Assembly (NCBI GenBank): GCA_947177415.1
Contig: CAMWUK010000018.1
Span: forward strand, 1-47,599
Length of the DNA stretch: 47,599 nucleotides
Reading direction: 5' to 3'
Source: an uncultured Clostridiaceae bacterium
GTDB taxonomy: Bacteria; Bacillota; Clostridia; Lachnospirales; Lachnospiraceae
Part shown: positions 1 through 6,780 of the stretch, one piece after another
How the letters are laid out: every line of letters begins with the position of its first letter
Numbering within the stretch: position 1 is the stretch's first letter
Translations under genes and position numbers: made by a program
Notes under the pieces: generated by a model
What the model was told of the DNA's origin: nothing
Databases searched by the model: none
Seen by the model: only the letters and a program-made list of their open reading frames with translations

Positions 1-97
1 GTATCTCTATGAGTTTGGGGCCAGCCTGGTCTACAAAGCAAGTTCTAGGACAGTCAGGGCTGTTACACAGAGAAATCCTGTCTCAAAAAAAAAAAAA
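1..97 (+). repeat. Rodent B1 SINE fragment (host DNA, probable chimera)
   Basis: The sequence has the recognisable 3' half of a mouse B1 SINE: GGCCAGCCTGGTCTACAAAG near 19-38, then AGGACAGTCAGGGCTGTTAC near 48-67, then CACAGAGAAATCCTGTCTC, ending in a 13-base A tail at 85-97. B1 is a 7SL-derived retroposon of rodents and has no place in a bacterial chromosome. I read it as host DNA joined to a bacterial contig during library making or assembly. The exact junction is unknown; bases 98-230 are AT-rich and could belong to either source. Confidence 0.93.
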
Positions 98-234
98 CCC
101 TCAACTAATGATTATTTCAATATCTTTCTCTCTTACATAACTGAAATAACCAAGTGTGCTTAATGTAATCAATAAAATAACTAAAAAACTTACATATCTT
201 TTATTTTTCATATATACTATTTCTCCTAAAAATT

Positions 235-268
235 AGTGTGACATCAAAATAATATTTGATGTCACACT
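235..268 (-). terminator. Terminator of the secreted protease gene
   Basis: Perfect 14-bp inverted repeat (AGTGTGACATCAAA / TTTGATGTCACACT, 235-248 and 255-268) with a 6-base loop, 12 bases past the protease stop codon. Read on the minus strand it is followed by an AATTTTT run. Confidence 0.8.
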
Positions 269-279
269 ATAATCATTCT

Positions 280-1491
280 CTAATATCTTGTAATTCCTAA
301 AGACTCAATAATATTTTTTGCCTTAACAAAAACTCCTCCCGATGCTTTATGTATACCAACTGTTGTATACGGATCATTCATTGGAATAAAAGGTTCATAT
401 ATAGTTCCACCACTATCTCCTGATGCTGACTTATAAGCTGCCTTAGCTAAATCTGTGAAATAAGTATTACCTACATAACCATCAAAACTAGTAGATGTTA
501 CTTTTCCAGATGTCAAATAAGTCGATGAGCCCGATTTATAGACAGTTTGATTTGTTACAGGATCTCCCACATCTGTATTTAATGTTACTCCTTCCATTTT
601 TCCTTTCGAATCACTATACAAAACTTTGTTTCCTATTGCACAAGCAGAGTCTGTAACTTCTACAAACGCTGCATCTACACTTCCACTATATTTTCTTTTT
701 CTAACAACTCCAATTTGTTTGGTACACGATGAATCCGCATATATTTTTAATCCAACAGATTTTCCAACATGCCCTGCAGTTACAAAACCATATTGAATTC
801 CGTTACTTGTAGTTCGTTTTGCTCGAAATCCAAGACTTCCTCTACCTATATTACCATTTGTTGTAATATAAATTGCACGTCCTCCATGCATTGCAAAAGA
901 TTCTTCATAAATTTTTTCTTCTTCAAAATTCTCAAATTCAATTCTTTCATCATCAATTATATATTTTTTAAACAACGCAATCTTCTCATCTGTCAAATCT
1001 AATATGTTCACTACTACACAGTTTTTAATTTCATCAACATATGATGCTTTTACAAAATTAAGTTTTTCTTTTGAATCACTCTGCATGTATTCGGCAATTA
1101 TGCCCTTTACTTTTTCTAGTTCATCCCATGTATAATCAACATATTCAATTTGAATTGAATCATCTATACTTTCAATTTTCTCAGACAACTGTTCATTGCA
1201 ATTTTCTTCCATCAAGACAACTAATTCACCATCATCATTAATATACGAACCCGAATATACTTTTTCTACTTTTTTATTATTTTCAACAATCATTTGCACT
1301 TGGTTATAATTCTCTAAAGCCTTTCCTTGTGAGAATTGATTTTCTTCATAATCTTCTTGTGTTGTTTCCTTCACAATCTTTTTAAGATAATCACTGCTAT
1401 CCTTTAGATCTGCAGATACCAAAACTGGTTGGGCGGTTGATAATCCAACTGCTATTGTCAATAAAGCTGATAATAATTTTATTCTTCTCAT
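280..1491 (-). CDS. Secreted chymotrypsin-fold serine protease with prodomain (alpha-lytic/streptogrisin-like S1)
   Basis: 403 residues. A signal peptide (about 1-27) is followed by an acidic ~170-residue pro-region and a C-terminal trypsin-like domain from about residue 204. The catalytic triad is readable: His241 in VTAGHVG, Asp273 in SVDAAF, Ser360 in GDSGG. The domain starts with a GGRAIYI segment as in the streptogrisin/alpha-lytic branch, whose pro-regions act as folding chaperones; I infer the same here. The start is supported by AAAGGAG upstream on the minus strand. It is monocistronic with its own terminator. Such proteases are best known from Actinobacteria but also occur in gut Clostridia. 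The substrate is unknown. It lies next to the host-DNA junction but has bacterial signals at both ends. Confidence 0.85.
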   Translation of the reverse strand: MRRIKLLSALLTIAVGLSTAQPVLVSADLKDSSDYLKKIVKETTQEDYEENQFSQGKALENYNQVQMIVENNKKVEKVYSGSYINDDGELVVLMEENCNEQLSEKIESIDDSIQIEYVDYTWDELEKVKGIIAEYMQSDSKEKLNFVKASYVDEIKNCVVVNILDLTDEKIALFKKYIIDDERIEFENFEEEKIYEESFAMHGGRAIYITTNGNIGRGSLGFRAKRTTSNGIQYGFVTAGHVGKSVGLKIYADSSCTKQIGVVRKRKYSGSVDAAFVEVTDSACAIGNKVLYSDSKGKMEGVTLNTDVGDPVTNQTVYKSGSSTYLTSGKVTSTSFDGYVGNTYFTDLAKAAYKSASGDSGGTIYEPFIPMNDPYTTVGIHKASGGVFVKAKNIIESLGITRY

Positions 1492-1687
1492 ACTTTTCTC
1501 CTTTCATCTTAAACTTATTAATAAGACAAACTTCTTATCTCAAAATGTACACAAATTTATTTTGCATAAAATTTGCTCAAATAACTATATATATATTTTT
1601 TAAAATACATATTAATAATATTATAAATATATGTATTAAAATTGTCAACTCGAATTCAAACATTTTAGTTCTAAAAGGTAATTTATT

Positions 1688-1722
1688 GTTACTATTCACG
1701 GTCATATTGAAGGAATAGTAAC
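1688..1722. repeat. Solo terminal hairpin, diverged
   Basis: GTTACTATTC and GAATAGTAAC form a perfect 10-bp stem around a 15-base loop in the 235-bp gap between the protease and the ABC permease. The arms match the terminal repeat of the MITE-like families elsewhere in the window with one changed pair. No 8-bp target duplication is visible, so it is an old or degenerate copy. Nothing else is recognisable in 1492-1726 apart from the AT-rich protease promoter region. Confidence 0.55.
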
Positions 1723-1726
1723 ATTA

Positions 1727-2512
1727 TTATGTCAAATCTTTTCTATGATATTTCCAACAACCGACAAAAAATGCAATTACAGCCATTCCTGCACCAATCC
1801 CTGTCATCACACCTTCTATACTTTTCCTTGTAAAAATATCTGCTCCATTTGCGTAATAGAAAGGTGTAAAATACTTTATATTTTCTATGGCAGGGATAAT
1901 GCGGCACATCATATCTGTAGCAAAGAAAAAGATTACAATACCAAGACCTGCTCCTAAAAGATTTTTTCTTACAAAAGCTGAAATACAGAAACATATTGTT
2001 CCAATTTCAATCTGCATCAGTAATTGTGTAAATGCAGAAAGCATCATTTCTTTTTCTTGAATTTCTTCTCCCATCAAAAAAAATCCAACTACATAAAATA
2101 ATATACATACAAAATTAAAAAGAAAGATATTGCATAACAGAGCCAAATATTTTTGCAATAGAATACAAATTCGTCCTAAAGGAAATACATATAAAAATTC
2201 TGAGGTATGTCCTGCCTCTTCTTTAGACAACATTCCTGTTCCAGTTATTGCAGCAAACATAGCTCCCCCCAATCCGTGAAGCATAAGAATCTCCGTTGCA
2301 TAAAATCCAACTAGTGTCGCCAAACTCATTTTATCCATTCCCATGGCGACAGACAATGCCCCCATATTAGAATACATATCTGCCATATCCTGCAAGGAAT
2401 CTTCCAAACTGGTATACATCAAAATACATCCAAAGCACATCATTCCTACGCACAATGTCCATATACATAATGCCTTTTTATTCATTTTCATTTCATGTTT
2501 CCATACAGTCAT
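1727..2512 (-). CDS. ABC-2 type transporter permease
   Basis: 261 residues with about six hydrophobic segments (roughly 16-33, 64-90, 110-145, 160-180, 187-205, 233-252) and a Lys-rich cytoplasmic N-terminus, the usual plan of ABC-2 permeases. No substrate-specific motif is visible. The matching ATPase lies upstream at 3305-4129 and the regulator pair DUF3021/LytTR upstream of that, so it is most likely the membrane partner of that ATPase. The two are now separated by ~790 bp holding two repeat elements and a toxin-antitoxin module, so transcription may no longer be continuous. Start supported by AAAGGAGAAAAGG just upstream. Confidence 0.8.
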   Translation of the reverse strand: MTVWKHEMKMNKKALCIWTLCVGMMCFGCILMYTSLEDSLQDMADMYSNMGALSVAMGMDKMSLATLVGFYATEILMLHGLGGAMFAAITGTGMLSKEEAGHTSEFLYVFPLGRICILLQKYLALLCNIFLFNFVCILFYVVGFFLMGEEIQEKEMMLSAFTQLLMQIEIGTICFCISAFVRKNLLGAGLGIVIFFFATDMMCRIIPAIENIKYFTPFYYANGADIFTRKSIEGVMTGIGAGMAVIAFFVGCWKYHRKDLT

Positions 2513-2561
2513 ATCCTTTTCTCCTTTCTACAATAAAAATGTTTGGGTGATTGCAAAATGT

Positions 2562-2705
2562 GTTACTGTTCACACCTACGGTGCAAACTGTAACTGAATC
2601 CAGCCTATTAGGAGTTCGCTTTCAGCGAAAGGCTGGATTCTTGGCTATTCTGCGTTCTTGGCACATAGCTTGACAGCAAGTGTCAAGCTTGTGAGTGAAC
2701 AGTAC
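2562..2705 (+). mobile_element. MITE-like element, family A copy 1
   Basis: Family A architecture: GTTACTGTTCAC left repeat, an imperfect left hairpin with its 3' arm near 2586-2594, the long hairpin GAATCCAGCCT...AGGCTGGATTC, the small hairpin GCTTGACA-gcaag-TGTCAAGC, and right repeat GTGAACAGTA(A)C with one base lost. It is about 90% identical to copies 3 and 4. It is the only full-length copy without an 8-bp direct flank; instead GCAAAATG on the left faces CATTTTGC on the right, an inverted flank. Confidence 0.85.
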
Positions 2706-2736
2706 CATTTTGCACTATCTGTATTAAAATGAGGAC

Positions 2737-2765
2737 TTGAAAATTTTTTTCGACTATGATATATT
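2737..2765 (+). promoter_or_regulatory. Promoter of the antisense (antitoxin) RNA
   Basis: TTGAAA (2737-2742), 17-bp spacer, TATATT (2760-2765). It points into the 3' end of the small toxin gene on the opposite strand, with a start expected near 2772. Confidence 0.7.
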
Positions 2766-2771
2766 AAACAT

Positions 2772-2890
2772 AAAGAAAGGCATCTGTTGATAGCAGATGC
2801 CCCATAGGAGCTACCGATAGACGGTTAGCCTAATTTCATTAAGTACAAAATAGTCGCTTAACTTGTCAGGTTGGGGCGGCTATTTTTGTG
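2772..2890 (+). ncRNA. Putative type I antitoxin RNA
   Basis: Between a good sigma-70 promoter and an intrinsic terminator on the plus strand (stem AATAGTCGC 2849-2857 with GCGGCTATT 2876-2884, then a T-rich run). The RNA would be about 115-120 nt, begins with a strong hairpin (GGCATCTG/CAGATGCC, 2779-2801) and is complementary to the 3' untranslated part and last codons of the toxin mRNA. This tail-to-tail arrangement is that of TxpA/RatA-type type I modules. The segment CGGTTAGCC (2822-2830) is also present in the toxin mRNA leader, so it could compete for the same pairing. Transcription is inferred, not shown. Confidence 0.65.
2779..2801 (-). terminator. Terminator of the toxin mRNA
   Basis: GGCATCTG and CAGATGCC form an 8-bp stem; on the minus strand it is followed by TTTCTTTA. 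It would end the toxin transcript ~80 bases past its stop codon. The same stem opens the antisense RNA. Confidence 0.6.
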
Positions 2891-2975
2891 TTTTATGGTC
2901 TTTACCGAGTGCATACCCAGCTCCAAAACAGGTCAAGCCAAAACTTAACACTGCTATCAAATCCATAATGCTCAT
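2880..2975 (-). CDS. Small hydrophobic type I toxin-like peptide (31 aa)
   Basis: Too short for usual gene calling. It starts ATG AGC ATT ATG at 2975, reads MSIMDLIAVLSFGL then TCFGAGYALGKDHKTQK, and stops at 2880. There is one hydrophobic helix (about 4-22) and a basic hydrophilic tail, as in membrane toxins of the TxpA/Fst/holin-like class. The ribosome site is strong (AGGAGGAG, 7 bases upstream). Its promoter lies at 3103-3131, giving a ~120-nt leader that contains CGGTTAGCC; the 3' untranslated region holds GGCTAACCG, a 9-bp complement, so the mRNA could close on itself as known type I toxin mRNAs do. An oppositely transcribed RNA overlaps the 3' end. Toxicity is inferred from form and context; the peptide could also be a harmless membrane microprotein. 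Confidence 0.72.
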   Translation of the reverse strand: MSIMDLIAVLSFGLTCFGAGYALGKDHKTQK

Positions 2976-3102
2976 GGCAATCTCCTCCTTTCCTTAGATT
3001 CCTTTTCAGGTCTCTATGTATCTATTGATACAGAATAATCGGAGGGTACACAAAACCCTCCAAAGAGGGCTAACCGCCTACCATCTTAGTAGTCCTACAG
3101 CA

Positions 3103-3131
3103 ATTCTACCATAATCTTACAAGAATCTCAA
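3103..3131 (-). promoter_or_regulatory. Promoter of the toxin-like gene
   Basis: On the minus strand TTGAGA (3131-3126), 17-bp spacer, TAGAAT (3108-3103). The -35 box ends 2 bp from the 8-bp target duplication of repeat copy A2, so the insertion just missed the promoter. Confidence 0.65.
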
Positions 3132-3141
3132 TTCAAATTTT

Positions 3142-3286
3142 GTTACTGTTCACACCTACAGTGCAAACAGTAACGGAATCCAGCCTATGTATAATTCGCC
3201 TTTGGCGAAAGGCTGGATTCTTCTCTGCCGCTACTTATTCTTACGTACTTTGCAGCAAGTGCAAAGTACTACCTGTGAACAGTAAC
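3142..3286 (+). mobile_element. MITE-like element, family A copy 2
   Basis: Ends are GTTACTGTTCAC and GTGAACAGTAAC. Exact 8-bp direct repeats CAAATTTT flank it at 3134-3141 and 3287-3294. The left and long hairpins match the other A copies, but the third hairpin is replaced by a different helix: GTACTTTGCA-gcaag-TGCAAAGTAC instead of GCTTGACA-gcaag-TGTCAAGC, with the same loop. It ends 18 bp from the stop codon of the ABC ATPase. Confidence 0.9.
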
Positions 3287-3304
3287 CAAATTTTCTCAAG
3301 TCAC

Positions 3305-4129
3305 CTAATAAAACTGCATAAATATTTCGTCTAACTCAGGTTCTTCTATCAGAATATCTGATATATTATGTCCTGCAAACCCAGCAAAAAGCTGGTTTAG
3401 GTCACCACTATACATGTAACTTTCTTCGACTCCGTCCTTTACTATACGAATCCGTTTCGCACTAGTTTTTGTAAGATTCTCTATAGTATCTGTACGAATC
3501 AATTTCCCTTCTTTAATGATAGCTGCATGATGACAATATTTTTTTACCTCAGATAATACATGGGAAGACAAAAAGCAGGTAGCTCCCTGTTTATGATACT
3601 CTAATATCAGTTTAAAAAATTCTGCCTGCATCAATGGATCCAAGCCACTGGTTGGTTCATCAAAAATAAAAAGTTTTGGTTTATGCTGCATGGCACAGAC
3701 AATACTCACTTTTTTCCGGTTTCCAAGAGACAATTCTTCGATTTTCTTTTCTGTATCTACATCTAACCGTTCACAAAGCATTTCTGCCTCACTTTTACAG
3801 TTTTTTCCCCGCATTTTTGCTGCAAAAGTAATAACCTCTTTTACTTTCATGGAAGGATAAAACATAGCTTCTGATGGCATATAACCAATTTCTTTTAAAA
3901 TATCTTTCGACTGCCTTGCTACATCCATTCCAAATACCGAAATTCTTCCCTTCTGATATTTGATTAACCCTAGCAGGCTTCGTATGGTAGTGGATTTTCC
4001 TGCACCATTTGGCCCTAAAAATCCAAAGATATCTCCCTCTTCAATTTGCAAAGAAATTCCATCCACTCCACGATATTTCCCATAAGTCTTTGTTAAATTT
4101 TCTATATCAATAACATAATTTTTAGCCAT
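3305..4129 (-). CDS. ABC transporter ATP-binding protein
   Basis: 274 residues, a complete nucleotide-binding domain. Walker A GPNGAGKST is at 39-47, the signature LSLGN at 133-137, Walker B with LFIFDEPTSGLD at about 153-164, and the switch His in LSSHVLSE. A C-terminal extension (about 215-274) ends in an ELDEIFMQFY segment common in ABC-2 export ATPases. The start codon lies 1 base after the stop of the DUF3021 gene, so translation is probably coupled. The partner permease is most likely 1727-2512. The substrate could be a peptide, drug or lipid; sequence alone does not tell. Confidence 0.9.
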   Translation of the reverse strand: MAKNYVIDIENLTKTYGKYRGVDGISLQIEEGDIFGFLGPNGAGKSTTIRSLLGLIKYQKGRISVFGMDVARQSKDILKEIGYMPSEAMFYPSMKVKEVITFAAKMRGKNCKSEAEMLCERLDVDTEKKIEELSLGNRKKVSIVCAMQHKPKLFIFDEPTSGLDPLMQAEFFKLILEYHKQGATCFLSSHVLSEVKKYCHHAAIIKEGKLIRTDTIENLTKTSAKRIRIVKDGVEESYMYSGDLNQLFAGFAGHNISDILIEEPELDEIFMQFY

Positions 4130-4130
4130 A

Positions 4131-4586
4131 CTATTTTTCTCCCCTCTGTTTTTTATCCCTTTTAAAAGTTTCTAAATCCTGATTCAATTCTTTCGTATCA
4201 AAAATCCGCTTCATTTTGTATGACAAAAATATACAAACATAACACAAAAACAAGTATCCCACAAAAATTAAACTAGGAAGAAGCTGCCTGTCAAACCATT
4301 TTCCCCAATATCCTATTCCCGAATATATAAGGCAGCAACCTGCACTTGCAATAAATTCATACCACCCAAAATGTTCTCCTTCATCAAAATCATGAAGAAA
4401 ATATGTCTGCACACATCCTACTATATAAACAGTCAAAACCATCTCTGCCATAACCGGAATATTTGCCTCCATGCTTCCTTTCATTATCCGAAATATGGCA
4501 TAATAGAATAATATACAGAAAAAATAAAGACATGCCTTTAATTCAATACCTATCTCTCTTGATAGCCATTTTTTTAATATACTCAT
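4131..4586 (-). CDS. DUF3021 membrane protein
   Basis: 151 residues with four hydrophobic segments (about 16-34, 44-62, 80-96, 104-124) and a charged C-terminal tail ending KRDKKQRGEK. The size, fold and position directly after a LytTR gene fit DUF3021, a family usually encoded next to a LytTR DNA-binding protein and thought to modulate it at the membrane. It overlaps the LytTR gene by 4 bases and is followed 1 base later by the ATPase start, so the three genes are one tightly coupled operon. Confidence 0.8.
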   Translation of the reverse strand: MSILKKWLSREIGIELKACLYFFCILFYYAIFRIMKGSMEANIPVMAEMVLTVYIVGCVQTYFLHDFDEGEHFGWYEFIASAGCCLIYSGIGYWGKWFDRQLLPSLIFVGYLFLCYVCIFLSYKMKRIFDTKELNQDLETFKRDKKQRGEK

Positions 4587-5026
4587 TCTGCTCCCCCTTT
4601 CAAAAGTATCCGTAGTTCTTTTGCATAACGTCTGGAAATAATTACATGCTCTCCATTGTCCATAGTAGCATCAATACGGTTTCCTGACAAACTTTGCAAT
4701 TTCTCTATGCGATATACATTTAACACCATTGCCTTGCTACACCGGAAAAACCCCTCTTCTGAATATAAGCGAACCAGATTATCTAAACTCATGTTTGTTT
4801 TATATACATCTTCTTTGGTATATAAATAGGTACTTCCATCTACACTTTCAAAATAAATCACTTTTCCAGGATGAATAGTATACTGCTCTTTCCCCTTAAA
4901 GCCAATTAACTTTTCTTTCTGGTTTTCTAGATAATACAATAAATTATCCACCCATTCCGTCCGGTTTTTATATTTTATCAACACTTCTTCTGTTCCTTCT
5001 ACAATTCTTTGTAGTGTAACTTTCAT
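4583..5026 (-). CDS. LytTR-domain transcriptional regulator
   Basis: 147 residues. There is no receiver domain; a short N-terminal part is followed by a LytTR DNA-binding domain (about 45-143) with typical blocks VIYFESVDGSTYLYT, FFRCSKAMVLNV and ISRRYAKEL. Stand-alone LytTR proteins of this type pair with DUF3021 and autoregulate an adjacent ABC exporter; that is the arrangement here. A promoter (TTGAAT-17-TACAAT) is visible at 5225-5253 and repeat element B1 sits in the resulting 5' untranslated region. Start chosen at the ATG preceded by AGAGGTGCAG. Confidence 0.85.
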   Translation of the reverse strand: MKVTLQRIVEGTEEVLIKYKNRTEWVDNLLYYLENQKEKLIGFKGKEQYTIHPGKVIYFESVDGSTYLYTKEDVYKTNMSLDNLVRLYSEEGFFRCSKAMVLNVYRIEKLQSLSGNRIDATMDNGEHVIISRRYAKELRILLKGGAE

Positions 5027-5076
5027 TCTGCACCTCTTTTCTGCCCAAATCTAATCCTGTTTTAGTTTATCTTATG

Positions 5077-5212
5077 GTAACTGTTCAGAACCATGAACAG
5101 TTACGTTCTAAGCCCATGAAAATTCGCCTTCGGCGAAGGGCTTAGAACAATCAAAATTTACATTTTGCTACGTAAACACGCAGTAAATGCGTGTTTCTAC
5201 CTGAATAGTTAC
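5077..5212 (+). mobile_element. MITE-like element, family B copy 1
   Basis: The left hairpin GTAACTGTTCA-gaacca-TGAACAGTTAC is followed by the long hairpin GTTCTAAGCCC...GGGCTTAGAAC, which carries TTCGCCTTCGGCGAA at its tip, then the small hairpin AAACACGCA-gtaaa-TGCGTGTTT, then right repeat TGAATAGTTAC. Exact 8-bp target duplication ATCTTATG at 5069-5076 and 5213-5220. It lies in the inferred 5' untranslated region of the LytTR operon. Confidence 0.92.
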
Positions 5213-5224
5213 ATCTTATGTTAC

Positions 5225-5253
5225 ATTGTATTTACTTCGCTTCTTGAATTCAA
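5225..5253 (-). promoter_or_regulatory. Promoter of the LytTR/DUF3021/ABC operon
   Basis: On the minus strand TTGAAT (5253-5248), 17 bp, TACAAT (5230-5225). The start site would fall inside the target duplication of element B1, so B1 would be transcribed as the mRNA leader. Confidence 0.6.
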
Positions 5254-5376
5254 CTGTGTTTTCTTTAAGTTGCACTTTTTCTACCATAACATGCATAACC
5301 GTTCATCCATTCTTATTTTTCCACTGATTTTTTATTGCATTTTTAGTCTTTTTTTACTAAAATAATCTCAGAGTCT

Positions 5377-5408
5377 GTAACAGTTCAGCCAGTAGGCTGA
5401 ACTGTTAC
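5377..5408. repeat. Solo terminal hairpin, family C type
   Basis: GTAACAGTTCAGCC and GGCTGAACTGTTAC form a perfect 14-bp stem with loop AGTA. It equals the left hairpin of family C without the rest of the element. The flanks (GAGTCT / GAATCT) are only partly alike, so a target duplication is doubtful. It lies 47 bp upstream of the CapA-like gene. Confidence 0.7.
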
Positions 5409-5454
5409 GAATCTTGCTAATTGGCATTTCCTTAAGACGAAAGGACAACTATTC

Positions 5455-6780
5455 ATGCGAAAAAAATACTTAAGACAATTTACACATTCATTTCTTATAA
5501 GCTTTGTTGTGGTAATTCCCTGTATAGTAATTCTTGTTATATTTTCCCAATTAAAAAAGACAACAGATATTGCAGAAACCGGGAATAATATTTCAGAAAT
5601 ATCTGTTATCACTACAAAACCAATAAAGACTACACAACCAACACCCATGATGGAAACACCTGCTGCCACAATTTTTCCAGTTTCAACTCCTGAAAATACT
5701 CCTTCTCCTAAAACAGCAACTCTTACCTTTACTGGTGATTTGATGGTACACAGCTATCAATATGAGGCAGCTTATGACCGTGCAACTAACACATACGATT
5801 TTTCCAATAATTTTACTTCTGTAAAAAAATATTTCAAAAAATCAGACTATGTTATTGGGAATCTGGAGACTACCTTAGGAGGGACGGAAATTGGTATAAG
5901 TGATTTTCCAAGGTTTAATACCCCTGACAGTTTTGCCAAGGCACTTAAAAATGCAGGATTTGATTTACTTACCACAGCAAACAACCATTGTGTAGACAAG
6001 GGAACAGATGCATTACTACGAACCATTGATGTATTGGACAAGCTAGAATTGGATCATATAGGTACTTATCAAAACAAATCCGACAGCAAAAAAATATTTA
6101 TAAAAGAAATCAATGGCATACAAATTGCATTTATCAGTTGCACCTATGGAACGAACGGTCTTCCATACGCTCACGATTATAATGTAAAGTTACTAAATGA
6201 ACAAATTTATAAAGAAATTAAAAAGGCCCGGAAACTGGCGGATTTCGTTGTGGTACTTCCCCATAACGGAACCGAATATGCCAAAACTCCTTCCGAAACC
6301 TATAAAGCACAATATAAAAAAATGTTAAAATCCGGAGCAGATGCAATAATTGCAAGTCACCCTCATGTTCTCCAGCCTATGGAATATATAGAAATTCCCA
6401 CAGAGCAGGATTCCACCCGAAAGGGTTTTATCATTTACTCTATGGGGAATTTTATATCTTCTCAAGTAACAAAACCAAGAGATGCTGGTGTTATTTTAAA
6501 TCTTACGATTAAAGAAGAAACTCCCTCCTCTTTTGTAATTGACAAAGTTTCTGTAATTCCAACCTGGTGCCGTTTTTCAGATGCTTCTTCCAAACGGAAT
6601 TTCACAGTGTTTAGTGTATATGATATTTTAAATATGTCAGAGAAAAAACGCAAATCTCTTATCCGTGATAAAGACTTTGCAAGGGTACAGCAAATCCAAT
6701 TGGAATCCACTAAAACGCTGCTTGGAAAAAGTATACCAGTAAAGGAAGCAAAAAGATCTTATAGACTTACTAATTCTTAA
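5455..6780 (+). CDS. CapA family protein (PGA_cap metallophosphatase fold), membrane anchored
   Basis: 441 residues. One N-terminal membrane helix (13-31), a Thr/Pro-rich linker (50-87), then a CapA/PgsA-type domain from about 88. Family motifs are visible: TFTGDLMVH (GD at 94-95), GNLETT (135-140), TTANNH (174-178), SHPHVLQ (301-307) and SMGNFI (329-334), the metal-binding set of the calcineurin-like CapA fold. CapA is known for poly-gamma-glutamate capsule synthesis, but solitary copies are common in Clostridia and no pgsB/C partner is here, so a cell-wall phosphoesterase role is equally possible. Start chosen at the ATG after AAAGGA. It converges with the next gene and overlaps it by 11 bases. 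Confidence 0.85.
   Translation: MRKKYLRQFTHSFLISFVVVIPCIVILVIFSQLKKTTDIAETGNNISEISVITTKPIKTTQPTPMMETPAATIFPVSTPENTPSPKTATLTFTGDLMVHSYQYEAAYDRATNTYDFSNNFTSVKKYFKKSDYVIGNLETTLGGTEIGISDFPRFNTPDSFAKALKNAGFDLLTTANNHCVDKGTDALLRTIDVLDKLELDHIGTYQNKSDSKKIFIKEINGIQIAFISCTYGTNGLPYAHDYNVKLLNEQIYKEIKKARKLADFVVVLPHNGTEYAKTPSETYKAQYKKMLKSGADAIIASHPHVLQPMEYIEIPTEQDSTRKGFIIYSMGNFISSQVTKPRDAGVILNLTIKEETPSSFVIDKVSVIPTWCRFSDASSKRNFTVFSVYDILNMSEKKRKSLIRDKDFARVQQIQLESTKTLLGKSIPVKEAKRSYRLTNS

Noticed and set aside
2562-3286. Composite transposon formed by A1 and A2 around the toxin module
   Set aside because: A2 alone has an exact 8-bp duplication and A1 has none, so there is no shared outer duplication.
2343-3334. 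Short plus-strand frames crossing the A elements
   Set aside because: They read through repeat hairpins, recur with the repeats at 22546 and 44734 on the other strand, and have no start signals.
1727-5026. A classical two-component system upstream of the first ABC exporter
   Set aside because: The regulator has no receiver domain and no histidine kinase is present; it is a LytTR/DUF3021 pair.
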